Assembly: GCA_917880885.1 (NCBI GenBank)
Contig: OU862920.1
Span: forward strand, 38,909,019 to 38,973,018
Direction of reading: 5' to 3'
Origin: Limnephilus marmoratus
Lineage: Eukaryota > Arthropoda > Insecta > Trichoptera > Limnephilidae
DNA length: 64,000 bases
Shown: positions 21,549 to 32,240 of the stretch, one piece after another
How the letters are laid out: each line of letters opens with the position of its first letter
Numbering within the stretch: position 1 is the stretch's first letter
The notes under the pieces: generated by a model
Databases searched by the model: none
Told to the model about the DNA's origin: nothing
Seen by the model: the letters and a program-made list of their open reading frames with translations, nothing else
Program-made: the position numbers and the translations under genes

Positions 21549-22453
21549 CGAAGGCTTTTAAGGAAACAAACTGCTTATTATTTTATTTTTATTATTTACG
21601 AAATTAATTAATCAAATTAAACATGCATTTTATTTTCGCACGACGGGTTTCGAATAGAAAACTTTGGAGCTGAAACCACCGAGGTCTTCAACATAATAAC
21701 TACACGATATCCATTTTTGTTGATTACCATAATATTTTTATGTTCCTTTAGAATTCCCGCGTGTGCTTTAATCGGCTGATCCCATCAACCGAATATATTT
21801 GGAAATCGATGGCTCATCCCTAATAAATGTCCGATTAATTGAATGGTAACCTAATCGAGTCACGCTATCGGGTTTGATGCGGTGATGAGATGCAATTTGT
21901 GGTCGGACTCTACCAACAACTGGCTCTTGTACTATTAGCACCACTGGGATTTTGTACCATTAGCTTGATCCGGAACGTATTAGGGCTTTTTCATTTCACG
22001 TCATTGCCGTCAACCCGGGCGTTTTAGCTTCATACACTTGTTCTCTTACTACCACTACTCTTCATTCTCAAGATTGTGTCCAGATATTTAACAAGACAAA
22101 ATGGACAACAAAGGTGGCAATAAATAGGCCTCTTGCATGGATTTCATAACGACTTGGAAAAAATCATGTGGATAGATCTTTTTACAAAGATTACGAAAAT
22201 GGTAGCAAAAATTGTTAGATATGTACAGTTTATTTTTTATTTTTAAATAAATAAATCTATTATTTGGGCTCGTGACGTCACTACATGAAAATGTCCCGTC
22301 TCCGAAAATGTTCCTGTTAATTTTGTAAAATTCCACACTGATTTATTTTTTTATACGGCATCACTTTGATTTCAGGCGAATTTTTGAATTCGATCACTAG
22401 ATTTATTGTTTGTTCTCTGCGAACTTATCATTTGGTTCGACTTTTTGACAGAT
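21549..22453. other. Unannotated AT-rich DNA
   Basis: No supported gene or repeat. Confidence 0.4.
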
Positions 22454-22505
22454 GTTCTGAAGAGAACCCCGTACATTAAATGATGTACGGGGTTCTCTTC
22501 AGAAC
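22454..22505. repeat. Perfect 23-bp inverted repeat
   Basis: Arms 22454-22476 and 22483-22505 are perfect complements (GTTCTGAAGAGAACCCCG start) around the 6-base loop TAAATG. No mismatch, which implies recent origin or constraint. Could be a MITE core, a hairpin small-RNA precursor or a replication-fork product. Confidence 0.85.
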
Positions 22506-23120
22506 GTGAAGATGATGTCGGGTCGTGTTTTAGAGGTATAATATATGGTGCTGATTTTAACAAAATAAAATTTTATAATATTCTTGTTATTATTATAATT
22601 TACAAGTACAATTATATTACATTCAATGTAGTAATATAGATCCTATACATTATAATGATTTATGATCAATAAGATGGATCAAGGAAAAAAATATTTATGA
22701 GATGTAATATTTTTGGTATGCCTCGTTATTCTCATGTGCCATTCGTGTGGAAAACGTTCTTTTTTTTAAAAATGGTTTTCGGCTATGTAATTATCGTTTT
22801 TTCACACATAAAAAATTATGTTCCGTCTTTCCGGTTTATAAAAAATGGTCTGATTTTTCGGATTGAAATTTTCCAAAAATCCCCAGGGTTTCAAAAATAC
22901 GATAAAAAAAAACAGAATGTCTTAGAATATTTGCCTGAACCGGATTTTTTTTTTTTAAATGTTATGCAAGTGGCCTATTATCATAGTGTTCCTGGCCGTT
23001 CGATAATAATACACATAGGCCCCCAAAGTTTAGATGTACGTTGCTGTACATGAATTTGTAGCAAAATAGTTTTTTTTTTTATATTTGTTTATTGAATTGG
23101 AGATTTGATTTAATCATTAG
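22506..23120. other. Unannotated AT-rich DNA
   Basis: The 118-codon frame at 22697-23053 is phenylalanine-rich, driven by T-runs, and has no recognised motif. Confidence 0.4.
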
Positions 23121-23388
23121 TTTTTGAAGTGAAACTTCTATAGCCCCGCTATGATTTGGATTTCGGATGAAACGGAAATGACGATTACTGCACCTGCGAC
23201 GCATCAACTGCGCTCATTAGCCGCTTTGATTATGATGTCACTTTTAAAGCATCCTATTGGTTGAGATATGAAACGGAAATACGCGAGGTCTGCGCTCATT
23301 GGTCGCTTTGATTATGACCTCACTTTTCATGTATTGGTTTAGATTGTTTTGGTAAAGTTTCGCTTCTACCGCACGTAAGCTGCACTCT
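23121..23388 (-). mobile_element. Family B element, variant form
   Basis: Minus orientation: TTTTTGAAGTGAAACTTC at the left and CGCTTCTACCGCACG...CTGCACT at the right. The interior (ATGAAACGGAAAT, GCGCTCATTNGNCGCTTTG, duplicated at 23207-23245 and 23290-23330) resembles the copy at 56080-56310. Confidence 0.65.
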
Positions 23389-23572
23389 TTTTTTTTATAA
23401 TATAATTTAATTTAATTATTCTAATTATATATTTTTTTATGCATTATATTAAAGGAACAGCTGAAAGCCATAAGAGAAATACTGAATGTAGGTACAGCTG
23501 AGCAGCGTTATTTTTTACAATTATATACGATAAATGAAAAAAAAAGAAAAACTTTTTTAATTGTTATTATTT

Positions 23573-23854
23573 AGGGGTCGTCCATTAATCACGTGAGGAT
23601 CGAAAAGGGGGGGGGGGGGTTCGGAAAAAATCACGAAATATCACCAGGGGGGGGGTAATGAGATATCACGTGTATTTATTTATATAATATTGTGATAATA
23701 TTCTGAAAATTTCAAAATATATTGTTCTAAAAAAATACACGTGATTTTGGGGGAGGGGGGTTAGTCTAAAACCTCACCACATATCACCACGGGAGGGGGG
23801 GGGGGGGGGTTTAAAAAGTTGCTAAAAAACATCACGTGATTAATGGACGACCCC
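23573..23854. mobile_element. GGGGTCGTCC MITE with G-tracts
   Basis: Termini GGGGTCGTCCATTAATCACG and its exact complement, flanked by TTA on both sides. Inside, further inverted CACGTGTATTTATT/AATACACGTG blocks and G-runs at 23609-23619, 23648-23656 and 23797-23810. Three-base duplications point to PIF/Harbinger-type mobilisation. A related copy is at 56988-57892. Confidence 0.75.
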
Positions 23855-23976
23855 TTATTACTTATTATCTTCTTTTGTTGTACCTGTAATTCATTTACGT
23901 ATGTTTCAAATGCTCTTCCACAATTTTCAATCAAGTAATTTATTTAAATGTGAATGTACGAGACTGTAATAAAAAC

Positions 23977-24159
23977 CTTTGAAGTGAAAACTTCTTTAGC
24001 ACCGTTGCGATTTGAAACTCGATGAAACGAAAAAGCGACACTAAAAAGAGAAAAACACATCTCTAGAATTTAGAGATAGAATAATCGGTCACCTCTTCGT
24101 ACAATGCTTCGTAACCTCCCCACTCTTGTCTACATTCTACCGCATGTGAATTGCACTCT
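23977..24159 (-). mobile_element. Family B element, short form
   Basis: Minus orientation: TTTGAAGTGAAAACTTCTTT at the left, GATTTGAAACTCGATGAAAC inside, ATTCTACCGCATGTGAATTG then CACT at the right. Same organisation as the tandem copies at 54706-55398. Confidence 0.7.
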
Positions 24160-25761
24160 AATTTAAAAAAAAAAATTTTGGTAACATGTGTGATAACCGA
24201 GTCGATATATATATCGACTCTTCTCTTGCTCGTGCAACGCTTTCCTCGGGTGTCCCTTTTACCATATATTCCTTTTTCCACAGAAATTTCAACGGGTGCC
24301 TACACTGCCTATATACAAAATTGTTTCGTGATCGGATATTTCAATAGTAACCCACCCATTGCGAGTGTGTTCCCATTTCGATAAATGTGTTCCTTTGCCG
24401 ACCTCTGTGACATCAGCTTTGAGATATGCCTATAATAGTATTCTCGCCTTCTGAGGAAAGGTCAGTCTGTATAATGTAATATTATTATGGTGGTAGATAT
24501 GCTTGTACTAACACATGTAAATATATCCGCAAAAAAGATTGTCAGATTTTATTATTAGACGCGTCTAAATAAAGATTTCTATTTTGACCACCGTAATACC
24601 ATTTTTTTTATTATTTTTATTTCGTCATCCAAAATGTGTACACGCCAAATTTTTAGGCCGGGTTGAACATGGTACGATGCATTCTTGCGCAGTTACGTAA
24701 GCGAAAGAGAAAGATGTGCGCGGGGGCATCCCACTTTTCTGTCCTTAAATTTCCGTATTGCGACGATTTCTGATAACCTTTGGGCCGGTTTTGAGGTGCT
24801 GAATTAGCTTTGTGCAGATACGACGGTACGCATCTTTCTAACACCGATAGATCCGTTGTAACTTCTATTTCTGTTACATGCGTCGTTTAAGAGAAAAAGG
24901 GTAAACGCACAGCTTTAGGCTTATTTTCTTTGTTTTTACGTGATTACCGAAACTCCCCAAAGTCAGTGGGACTATAGCATACCCGATTCGGGATATATTG
25001 TGAAGCTAGAGGAAGAGGAGATAGGACGGATACAGAAAAAATGAAGTTTGTAAAATACCCACCTAGCTAAATCGTACATAATATCTGGTCACTAAACACG
25101 GCTAATAACATTTCTAATTGGTTGTTTCAGCAGGGAGTTTACTGAAAATATCTTATCTCTGGTCCTAGCCTAAAAATAATAGACTGCTTAAATTCCTAAT
25201 TTTTATTAAAAAAAAATTCTTGTTTTTTTTCTCTTTCACAATTTAATGAAAAAACTTTGGTTACATGAGAAGCACATAATTTTGCGTATATTCTACCTCA
25301 AAGGGTGAATTTTTAAATAATTCGCTGTAATAAATCTTTGTAAGTTAGTGACGATTTTAATAATATTCCACATCGCAGTAAAGTAATTATATTATGATGA
25401 ATTAAATAGCTTTTTTTTGTAAAAATAATCATTTCATTTTACGAAGAAATCCCAGAAGACAATGAATGTGTTCTCACGAACGTACAAGAAAGAAGAATGT
25501 AGGTAACTATAATTTGGGAGAAGTATGGGTAGTATCGATTTGAATTGTATCCATGAATGCTTTCAAAATCGTGGCACGAGTAGGTAGGAACGACATTATT
25601 CAATAAATTACATTCCTTCGTGGTCATGTAACATAAATACTATGTACAAATATGTTAAATGACAAAAGAAATTGCTTCTGAGAACGGTATTCGAGCCATT
25701 TAGGCCGATAACTGCAATAATTACGGGAATAGTTGTCTTGTTGTCTAACCCAATATTTGTA
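24160..25761. other. Unannotated DNA with a palindrome and a small TIR candidate
   Basis: 24199-24220 is a perfect 22-bp palindrome (GAGTCGATATAT and its mirror). 24483-24494 (TATTATGGTGGT) and 24587-24598 form a 12-bp inverted pair with one mismatch around 116 bp, a possible MITE. No gene. Confidence 0.45.
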
Positions 25762-26073
25762 TCTCTACATATTATAAATTAAAGTTCTCCGCCGCATCTG
25801 CCTGTCTGTTCGCGATACACTCAAAAACTACTGAACAGATTTTCATGCGGTTTTCACAATAGATAGAGTGATTCATGAGGGAGGTTTAAGTATATAATTT
25901 GTTAAGGTTTTAAATTGATTGAAAAATATAATTAAAGGAGTGTCTGTGGGTGGTGGAAAAGCGGCTGTGCAAGCGGACGGTGTGGATTTGATTTGTACGC
26001 AAATTAACAGATGGCGGTGTGTGTTAAAAGGTTGGGTAATTTATCCACAGCAACGCGTGGCCGGGTCAGCTAG
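25762..26073 (+). mobile_element. Non-autonomous Helitron, 312 bp
   Basis: Begins TCTCTACATATTATAAATTA after an A and ends GGCCGGGTCAGCTAG before a T. A hairpin CCAC...GTGG lies at 26045-26060, about 10 bases before CTAG, as Helitron 3' ends require. The 5' 100 bp match, inverted, 27503-27613. No coding. Confidence 0.75.
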
Positions 26074-27280
26074 TTTGGGATAAAGAGAAAAGCCACCAAA
26101 AATTTTCTTTTTTTCGGACGATAATGTATACAGCTATTCTTATGAATCAGATGTCCAAGTGCATGAAAGAGACAACCGAATATGAACGCGATAGCACGAT
26201 CGTTTTTTAAATTTTATTTTTATTGTGATGTAGATCTATATTCTAAAATCTAGACTATCAAAGAAAAGAGTAATTATAAATCCAAAAAAAACATTTTGGA
26301 TTTATAATTACCTACACATGCGTAAGGCATCGAATTCTTATTAATTTCAGGTAACAGTCAATTAAAAATTATTTGTCCGAAAAAAACAACAAAACTTTTT
26401 CAGGATTTGAACCGCGTGTCACTCTGTCAAAATGTGACGTTGCCAGGTCTTTCGCAGCCAATTAAAGAATTTTTTTATTAATAAAAGTTCGAAACATAAA
26501 TTGTACGCAATCTTTATTCAATGTCCAGCTAAAACACCGTTTAACGGTTGGGAAGAGTTTTTATTAGTAAGATTTAAAGTATTTACTTGGTAGCCATCGC
26601 CATCATTCATTTCAACACTGTAAACCCTTTTTTGGAAGTCTTTAGAATAGAGTCAAAGTTTTCAATAAGTTTATTTTTGCAGCTTGCATTTAATTCGCAC
26701 GTTGCTTTTTATTTCGCTTTACATTTGCGCGTTGAATTACACGTAGCCCGTTGTACTACTATTTATGTTTCATTATTTAGAACAATATGAAAGACGTTCT
26801 TGATTGTGAAATAAGAAGATTTTTCAGTAAAGACTCACGTCAATGTTGCACCGTGTAGCACATGCTACACATTGCTTTAAATGTTGTACGTTGCATTACA
26901 ACCGGTTGAACCTAGGTGGTGTTGGCACTACACGGTTTGTGTGTCCCAAAACCCATTGAAAACGTCGAAATTACAATTTTCTAATTAGAAACGCGGCTGT
27001 TACTAATTAATCATTAGACACTTTTCATATTCATAAGCAGCATAATATAATAAGGTAACTGAATCACACATTGTTGGTTGTTAGAAAACACGAATTATTC
27101 GGAATCGCGGTCACTTTCTAGCATGATTCTAAGCGACGAAGAATTGATTCCTTTAAATCTGATGAAGTGGGAGAAAGTAAAGTAGTGAGTAGTGACGTCA
27201 CAGCGATCTGCGCCCATCGGGCAGATTTCAGTGTGGGGCTTTCTCCCGAAACGTTCTCGGCCGCCATATTACATTTAGTG
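26074..27280. other. Unannotated DNA with an inverted repeat and tRNA-like piece
   Basis: 26270-26287 and 26294-26311 are perfect 18-bp inverted arms around AAAACA. On the minus strand 26400-26465 has a B-box-like GGTTCAAATCC and weak D-arm similarity, so perhaps a tRNA-derived relic. Nothing else supported. Confidence 0.45.
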
Positions 27281-27502
27281 CAGTGGTCCCAAACCTTTTT
27301 TCGCCGCGGTCGTGTTGATTGTTTATATTTTAGATTGTTTTGATTTAATGATTTTAATTTAATTGTATTTAAACATCCCTTCAAAATAAAATACAATCAC
27401 ACCAAAAAATGAATATAAAGTGAGATTAACTAATATGACGGTTTGACAGTAGGTGACAATGGCGGAAATTAAAACGTAAACGTAAACGCGCACGTCCCGG
27501 TC

Positions 27503-27613
27503 ATTCTATCTATTGGTGAAAACCGCATGAAAATCCGTAGTTTTTGAGTTGATCGCGAACAGACAGACAGACAGACGCGGCGGAGGATCGTGCTTATTTA
27601 TAATATGTAGAGA
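27503..27613 (-). mobile_element. Helitron 5'-end fragment
   Basis: Reverse complement starts TCTCTACATATTATAAATAA and continues with the GTCTGTCTGTTCGCGAT and CAAAAACTAC blocks of the Helitron at 25762. The 3' part is absent. It interrupts a duplicated segment: 27437-27502 resembles 27738-27803. Confidence 0.6.
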
Positions 27614-27765
27614 TTTATTGCTTTACAGATCTATTCACAGTACAAGATTTATTATTTTAAAGTTTGGACAAAAAAAATCTATAATATGGAAAAGTTAGTC
27701 GAAAAATATTGTTAATTCTAAAATTTGAAAATATCAGATTGACAATGACGACAGTTTGGTGGAAG

Positions 27766-27840
27766 GTGGCAATGGCTGAATTGGTAAAAGCGCACGTCCC
27801 GGTTAGACGATAGGTTCTGGGTTCGAGCCCCAGTTGCGAT
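27766..27840 (+). pseudogene. tRNA-like gene relic (GGU anticodon-like)
   Basis: 75 nt. The acceptor GTGGCAA pairs with TTGCGAT at five or six of seven positions. The T-arm CTGGG TTCGAGC CCCAG is perfect and contains B-box GGTTCGAGCCC; the A-box-like TGGCTGAATTGG is present. The anticodon stem CGTC/GACG encloses CCGGTTA, which would put GGT at 34-36 but lacks U33. D-arm weak. Its position in a repeat-laden hAT favours a tRNA-derived relic. Confidence 0.5.
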
Positions 27841-27939
27841 TATTTTTCTGTTTTTCTATGTCTTGTTCCCTTTCATATTTTCGTTTAGATTATTATTGTT
27901 ATCTTCTTCAAGAATTTAACATTTTAACTCACTAGAAAG

Positions 27940-28286
27940 CTAAATCAATGAGAACTCTGAGCTTGTTTCTTTGCATCGAAACGATTCCATCTGGGGGTAA
28001 TAGGGAGACAATACCCGAAATGTCTTGCCTATGTCCTGTTTATTCCGTTGTTTTGTTCTAGTTGCTGTCGGTGCAGAAAAGCCTGCTGCACATGGATAAA
28101 ATGTAGGAAATGGCAATAGGGATTTAAGTGCTGTGGTGGCAATCGCGGGGTTTTCCGCCATGACTTTAATCCAGAACACCGGTAGAATTGTTGTCTCGAA
28201 CTTAGTTTTAAGGCCGCCGTCATTTGCAGTTGTTTTTGCACAGACTTGCTAGATTCACCTGGTTTGTTGGTGGATCGAGGATCCAT
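27940..28286 (-). pseudogene. hAT transposase relic: N-terminus joined to C-terminal dimerisation domain
   Basis: The frame opens MDPRSTNKPGESSKSVQKQL just inside the right terminus. After ~28 residues it runs across a deletion and frame change into FWIKVMAENPAIATTALKSL, LPFPTFYPCAAGFSA and TKQRNKQD, the conserved C-terminal hAT dimerisation region (family form LLPFxTTYLCExGFS). The zinc finger and the RNase-H-like catalytic core are absent. Truncated tail at 27940. It cannot be catalytic but could in principle keep a binding or dimerisation surface. Confidence 0.8.
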
Positions 28287-28591
28287 TCCTTACCGGTTCG
28301 TGGGTCTTTTGAATTTAAGCAGGGCCTTGGGCGGACCGGTACCATTTGATGGGGACCACTGATTTAGTGGACATGGCCGACTGCGGAGCGGAGCGAGCGC
28401 GAAATCACTGCAAGCGCCATCATACCATGGAATTATTAAAACAAACCATCCACTTTTACGCTTAGGTGCCTCGGTCATGGCCGTGCTAATCGGTTTACTG
28501 TGTGGAATATGTAAATGGGATGAAACGAAAGTAACAACTACTACGTATTTTGGTGATTACTTTACTATTTTAATTAACCATGTAAAAAAAT

Positions 28592-29122
28592 CAAGTTTGG
28601 AATTCACATGCGGTAGAAGTGAAACCTTCAGAAAACTAAAGTAGACAAGAGTAATGAGACTACGAAGTATGATTTTTTTCCATATTTTTGTCGTCGAATT
28701 CCAGTGCACCTTTTCGTCTACATTTGGTCATCTTATTGGTATTTGTGATTCTTCGGAGTCGTTAAACGTCGCTTTATTTTATGTTTTCTTTTGCCTGTTC
28801 ATTTTGGAGTGGTTTGAAGATTGGATATTGATTTTGCAAAAATAAAAATTCTTTTTTTTTGGATTTCGTAGGATTTTCGTAGGATAGGTACATTCGTTCC
28901 CTTGTCTGCAAAGGTTCATCAGGCGCTTTGTAACACTACACTAAAGGGAACCTGCGTGGGACCGTAGATTTTAGTATTAAATTATAACCGAGTACCCGTG
29001 AAATAAATAAATATTCTCTCGCAGGCTAAATCCTAAAGATGTATGTGTTTGTTTCTTTTTAGTGTCGCTTCCGTTTCATTGAGTTTCAAATCACAACGGT
29101 GCTAAAGAACTTTTCACTTCAA
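28592..29122 (+). mobile_element. Family B element, long form
   Basis: 5' end TTGGAATTCACATGCGGTAG and AAGTGAAACCTTC; 3' end GGTGCTAAAGAACTTTTCAC. The central block (ATTGGATATTGATTTTGC, TTTTTTTTGGATTTCGTAGG) matches the copies at 39515 and 50201, but the tRNA-like part after GGATTTCGTAGGATT is degraded. The 63-codon frame within it is a shadow. Confidence 0.65.
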
Positions 29123-29165
29123 TAATTAGACCGTTAGTGGCCGAGAGGTCCAAAGCGTCAGATTC
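29123..29165 (+). pseudogene. tRNA-Leu/Ser-like head fragment
   Basis: AGTGGCCGAGAGGTCCAAAG followed by GCGTCAGATTC resembles the first 40 nt of class II (Leu/Ser) tRNAs: A-box TGGCCGAGNGG. It is cut off by the left terminal repeat of the next element; no matching B-box half is found. Confidence 0.45.
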
Positions 29166-29367
29166 CTAATGAAGACAATGTTGGTAGTTCTTAATGAAGT
29201 GTGATACGGTTAAAATTGACCGAGGGGGATAGGATCCCATTAGCTCAATGGTAGAGCACCGCAGCAAGGCTAAGTAAGGTGCTGGGTGCGGTTCCTAGAT
29301 TTGACCTATCTTTTTCTGATTTTTCTGTTTTAAATTTTCTATTGAGTCGCCTAATTGTCTTCATTAG
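29166..29367 (+). mobile_element. TIR element carrying a tRNA-like domain, copy 1
   Basis: 202 bp with perfect 14-bp inverted ends (CTAATGAAGACAAT at 29166-29179 and its complement at 29354-29367). Inside: TTGGTAGTTCTTA, AAGTGTGATAC, a tRNA-like domain (29232-29305), then ATCTTTTTCTGATTTTTCTG. All these blocks recur in the same order at 43582-43788 (reversed). The tRNA part here is degraded, keeping the D-arm GCTCAATGGTAGAGC and a pairable T-stem CTGGG/CCTAG. Confidence 0.75.
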
Positions 29368-29845
29368 TCAAATATTACAATTGAAGGTTTTACTCATTCA
29401 GTTATGAGGTACGTTTGCGCCGCCCGTTTCGGCCTGTTTCATACATATTTTAATTTTGGTTTTGAGATCAAAATACCCAACCAAACTGAAAAATTATTTT
29501 TTTGATCAAAAGGTATATCAAATATCTAGTAGGGATATGATATTTATTTTTGCTTCAAATTATAAGATGTAAACCAATTGTCACACATATTTAAATGTTT
29601 TAGCATCATTTTCTAATTTGTCACATTATTCAATGTAACCCATAACCGAAAGGGATTGGTAAGGGGGAGATTTTCAGGTTTAAAGCGCTTAATATAGGCC
29701 TGATACTTTATTTAACTTATTTCAAAAGCAGGTATCTAAACTATTTCTTAGTGATCAAATTTTCAAACCATAAAAACAAGCTTTTGCATTACTTCGTAGT
29801 GCTTCGCCTAAAGTTTAATATTTCCTCTCCTGTAAAGTTTGGTAA
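29368..29845. other. Unannotated AT-rich DNA
   Basis: No feature supported. Confidence 0.4.
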
Positions 29846-30025
29846 AGCCTCGATTACATTGAGCGAGTTTACAAGCTACTAGCCGGCGAATTCACTATCT
29901 GCTAGTAAACTCCTTCAGTGTAAAATCTGCTATTTGGCTAGTAATTTGATTACACAGAGCGAGTTCACCAGCAGATAGTGAATTTGCCGGCTAAGCTTGT
30001 AAACTCGCTCAATGTAATCGAGGCT
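29846..30025. mobile_element. Fold-back MITE, 180 bp, TAA flanks
   Basis: ~65-bp near-perfect inverted arms: AGCCTCGATTACATTGAGCG on the left and its exact complement at the right end, continuing through CGAGTTTACAAGC and CCGGC...TTCACTATCTGCT. TAA flanks both sides (29843-29845 and 30026-30028). No coding capacity. Probably a Harbinger-type MITE by duplication length. Confidence 0.75.
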
Positions 30026-30028
30026 TAA

Positions 30029-31098
30029 ATCAGACGTACCAACTTTTACCATAACCACACAGATTGATGAGAGTGTTTAAAACACACAATACGGTATATA
30101 AATTTTTAATTTATTTATCAAGCAATATAAATAAATTAAAAGCCTGGTTTATCCTCATCTCGTGAGCTGAAGATTATGTTTTTATTTTTGCATAAATTAT
30201 TGTGTTTATAATTTTTGTTTAATCATTAGGATTATCTCGTTAAATTGCATAAATATTTTTGTTTACACACAATTTGTCGTTTGGTCAAAATAATTCGTAT
30301 TTATCATAAACCATAACAGATTAGTAGAAAATCTATTTCTTTGTCTCAGTGAAAAACATAAATGTTCGGTCAAGAGTTCAGATGTCGAAAATTTTTCCAA
30401 TTTTCAATATTATCTATTAAACATATTTTTTGCTCTATGTTTTTAAAATTTTGAATGTGAAAAAAAAAATGTAAGAGGCGAAGCTGGATAGAAAATAATA
30501 GAGATAAATCGCAAGAAGTTGTCAATATTTTTGCATAGATAAATAATTGATTTTTTTAATTACTTTTAAAACAGAAATTATGTTGATGTTATTGATTGTA
30601 TTGTATTTTAATTGTAAAAATTCTGGACATTGGCATAAGTAGGTACATTCACGTGTTGACCAGGTGGCAAAGTCCACACATCATGACATCTTGCTAAAGT
30701 AATGATTAATGAAGAACCAGTCTAAGTGGCTATGACGCACAACAATGGATTGCTTTTCGCTGAAAACACTAAACCAATATTTGCCACCTTGATGACCTCT
30801 TCAACCATTGCCAGCGGGATCAAATAAGGCGGCGTATGTACATTTCGAGTAACTTCTCAAAGTGCAATTTCGCTTTTAATTGGCAATGCCTTAATGGTTA
30901 TTTTTGTTTAATCGCTCCCTGTTGCTCGCTGTTTGTTTTCTGAAATCTTTTTGTGGTAATCGGATAAAACAAAACACTTCAAAATATTGGGTTAGGTTTA
31001 TTGTTTTTTGTTAAATTTCTTCACTTTTCTTCTGTTTTGTAATAACAACAAAATCAAACCGGGGCTGGCGATTATGTATAGGTATATATTTTTTAATT
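30029..31098. other. Unannotated AT-rich DNA
   Basis: No gene or repeat recognised apart from homopolymer tracts. Confidence 0.4.
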
Positions 31099-31524
31099 TT
31101 CCACATAGGAGGTCCTGAGGCAAAAAAATTCCTTGAGGTCGTCTTTGTGGATGCTGTGTAGAGGGTCTTTTCAGGGAAAGAAAGGAGTGGATGTTCTGAG
31201 CAGGAAAAAAGGTGTGAGGGGTGGGTCGAAATCTGGAGGTCAATATGTACAAGAGTGTCGGATGTATGAATCCACTCCTCCCAGTGCGGTATAAGGCGAT
31301 GGATCGACAGAGTCGGGTTGGAGAGGTCTAGCTTCGGTCTCCTCAAACAGTCTCCCCCGATCCGGCCCGCCACGCGGTAGGTGAGCGAACATTCGCTGCC
31401 AAGACCAAGACAAACAAATCCCTTCCCACGTAGCGAACCACTTGGGGTGACCTATGGCTGGGGTGTTGGTTATACAATAAATGGTTCCCGAGGCGACGGT
31501 ACCCATTCCCGCCTCCTAAATTGA
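31099..31524 (-). mobile_element. SINE-like element copy S4
   Basis: Nearly full-length minus copy, TCCACATAGGAGG tail to TCCTAAATTGATG head. Its LINE-shared tail still reads HSFLSLKRPSTQHPQ on the minus strand, the last codons of the family A RT. The longer frames here are readings of the SINE. Confidence 0.75.
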
Positions 31525-32240
31525 TGGGGAACATCTAGTAATATTAATCTTCTAACAAATCCGCACATTAATTCTGTTGCCATTTTTTTTCACGATGATT
31601 TTATTTTACATTGGTGGTAAAAATAAATATAGTTTGCAAAGCAGTTTTTTTTTATTTCACAAACTTATCCGTCTCTTTAGTTAAGCGGTTGAAAGGGAAG
31701 CTCTTTCCAGAATAATGCAACAATCGTTTTAATATTATTTAATCACTAAGGAGACTTTTTTAATTGGAGAAGCAATGGAAACTTTTAGTGAATCGGTAGT
31801 GAGAGAAGTTCTCCTGAAGATTTGACGAGTGAAAAAGTGGAAATGTACCGTGAACGAAGCGCTGAAGGAAACCGTCCGTAAAATACACTTGATGCGTCTT
31901 AAATGGAGGGACGGCGCGTGGCGTTGCGCTTTTCATGTAAATGAATCGTAGTGATGTTTTACGAATGCTAATGAACCCGTGAATATGCAGTGATGTTCCA
32001 GCTGTAATAAGGGGGAATAAAAGGGTGTGTTTTAATTTTATGTCAGCTTAGCCATTATCTTATGTAGGTCACATTTGGATTACAATCCATTTTATTTTAT
32101 CGTTGAAATTTGATACGCGCTGTGTCATGTTGGGTGTTGGGAGTTGAGTTCGAAAGCAACGGGCACGTAAGTCTTCTTACCGCGTTCGTGCAGAGCCACA
32201 AAAAGAGAAACCTCGTATTATTTTTGTGAATTCCATTCGG
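31525..32240. other. Unannotated DNA
   Basis: No supported feature. Confidence 0.4.

Larger units (their letters stand above)
27281..28361 (-). mobile_element. hAT transposon with internal deletion and exact 8-bp TSD
   Basis: 1081 bp bounded by CAGTGGTCCCAAACC on the left and CAGTGGTCCCCATCAAATGG on the right (reverse complement). ATTTAGTG is duplicated exactly at 27273-27280 and 28362-28369. It holds a deleted transposase gene on the minus strand (27940-28286), a Helitron 5'-end fragment (27503-27613) and a tRNA-like domain (27766-27840). Family knowledge: hAT enzymes make 8-bp duplications. Confidence 0.85.

Noticed and set aside
22697..23053. 118-codon plus frame rich in Phe and Lys
   Set aside because: Composition follows poly-T and poly-A runs; no motif.
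23609..23810. Assembly or sequencing error at G homopolymers
   Set aside because: Kept as real, because the runs occur at corresponding positions in related MITE copies, though exact lengths may be unreliable.
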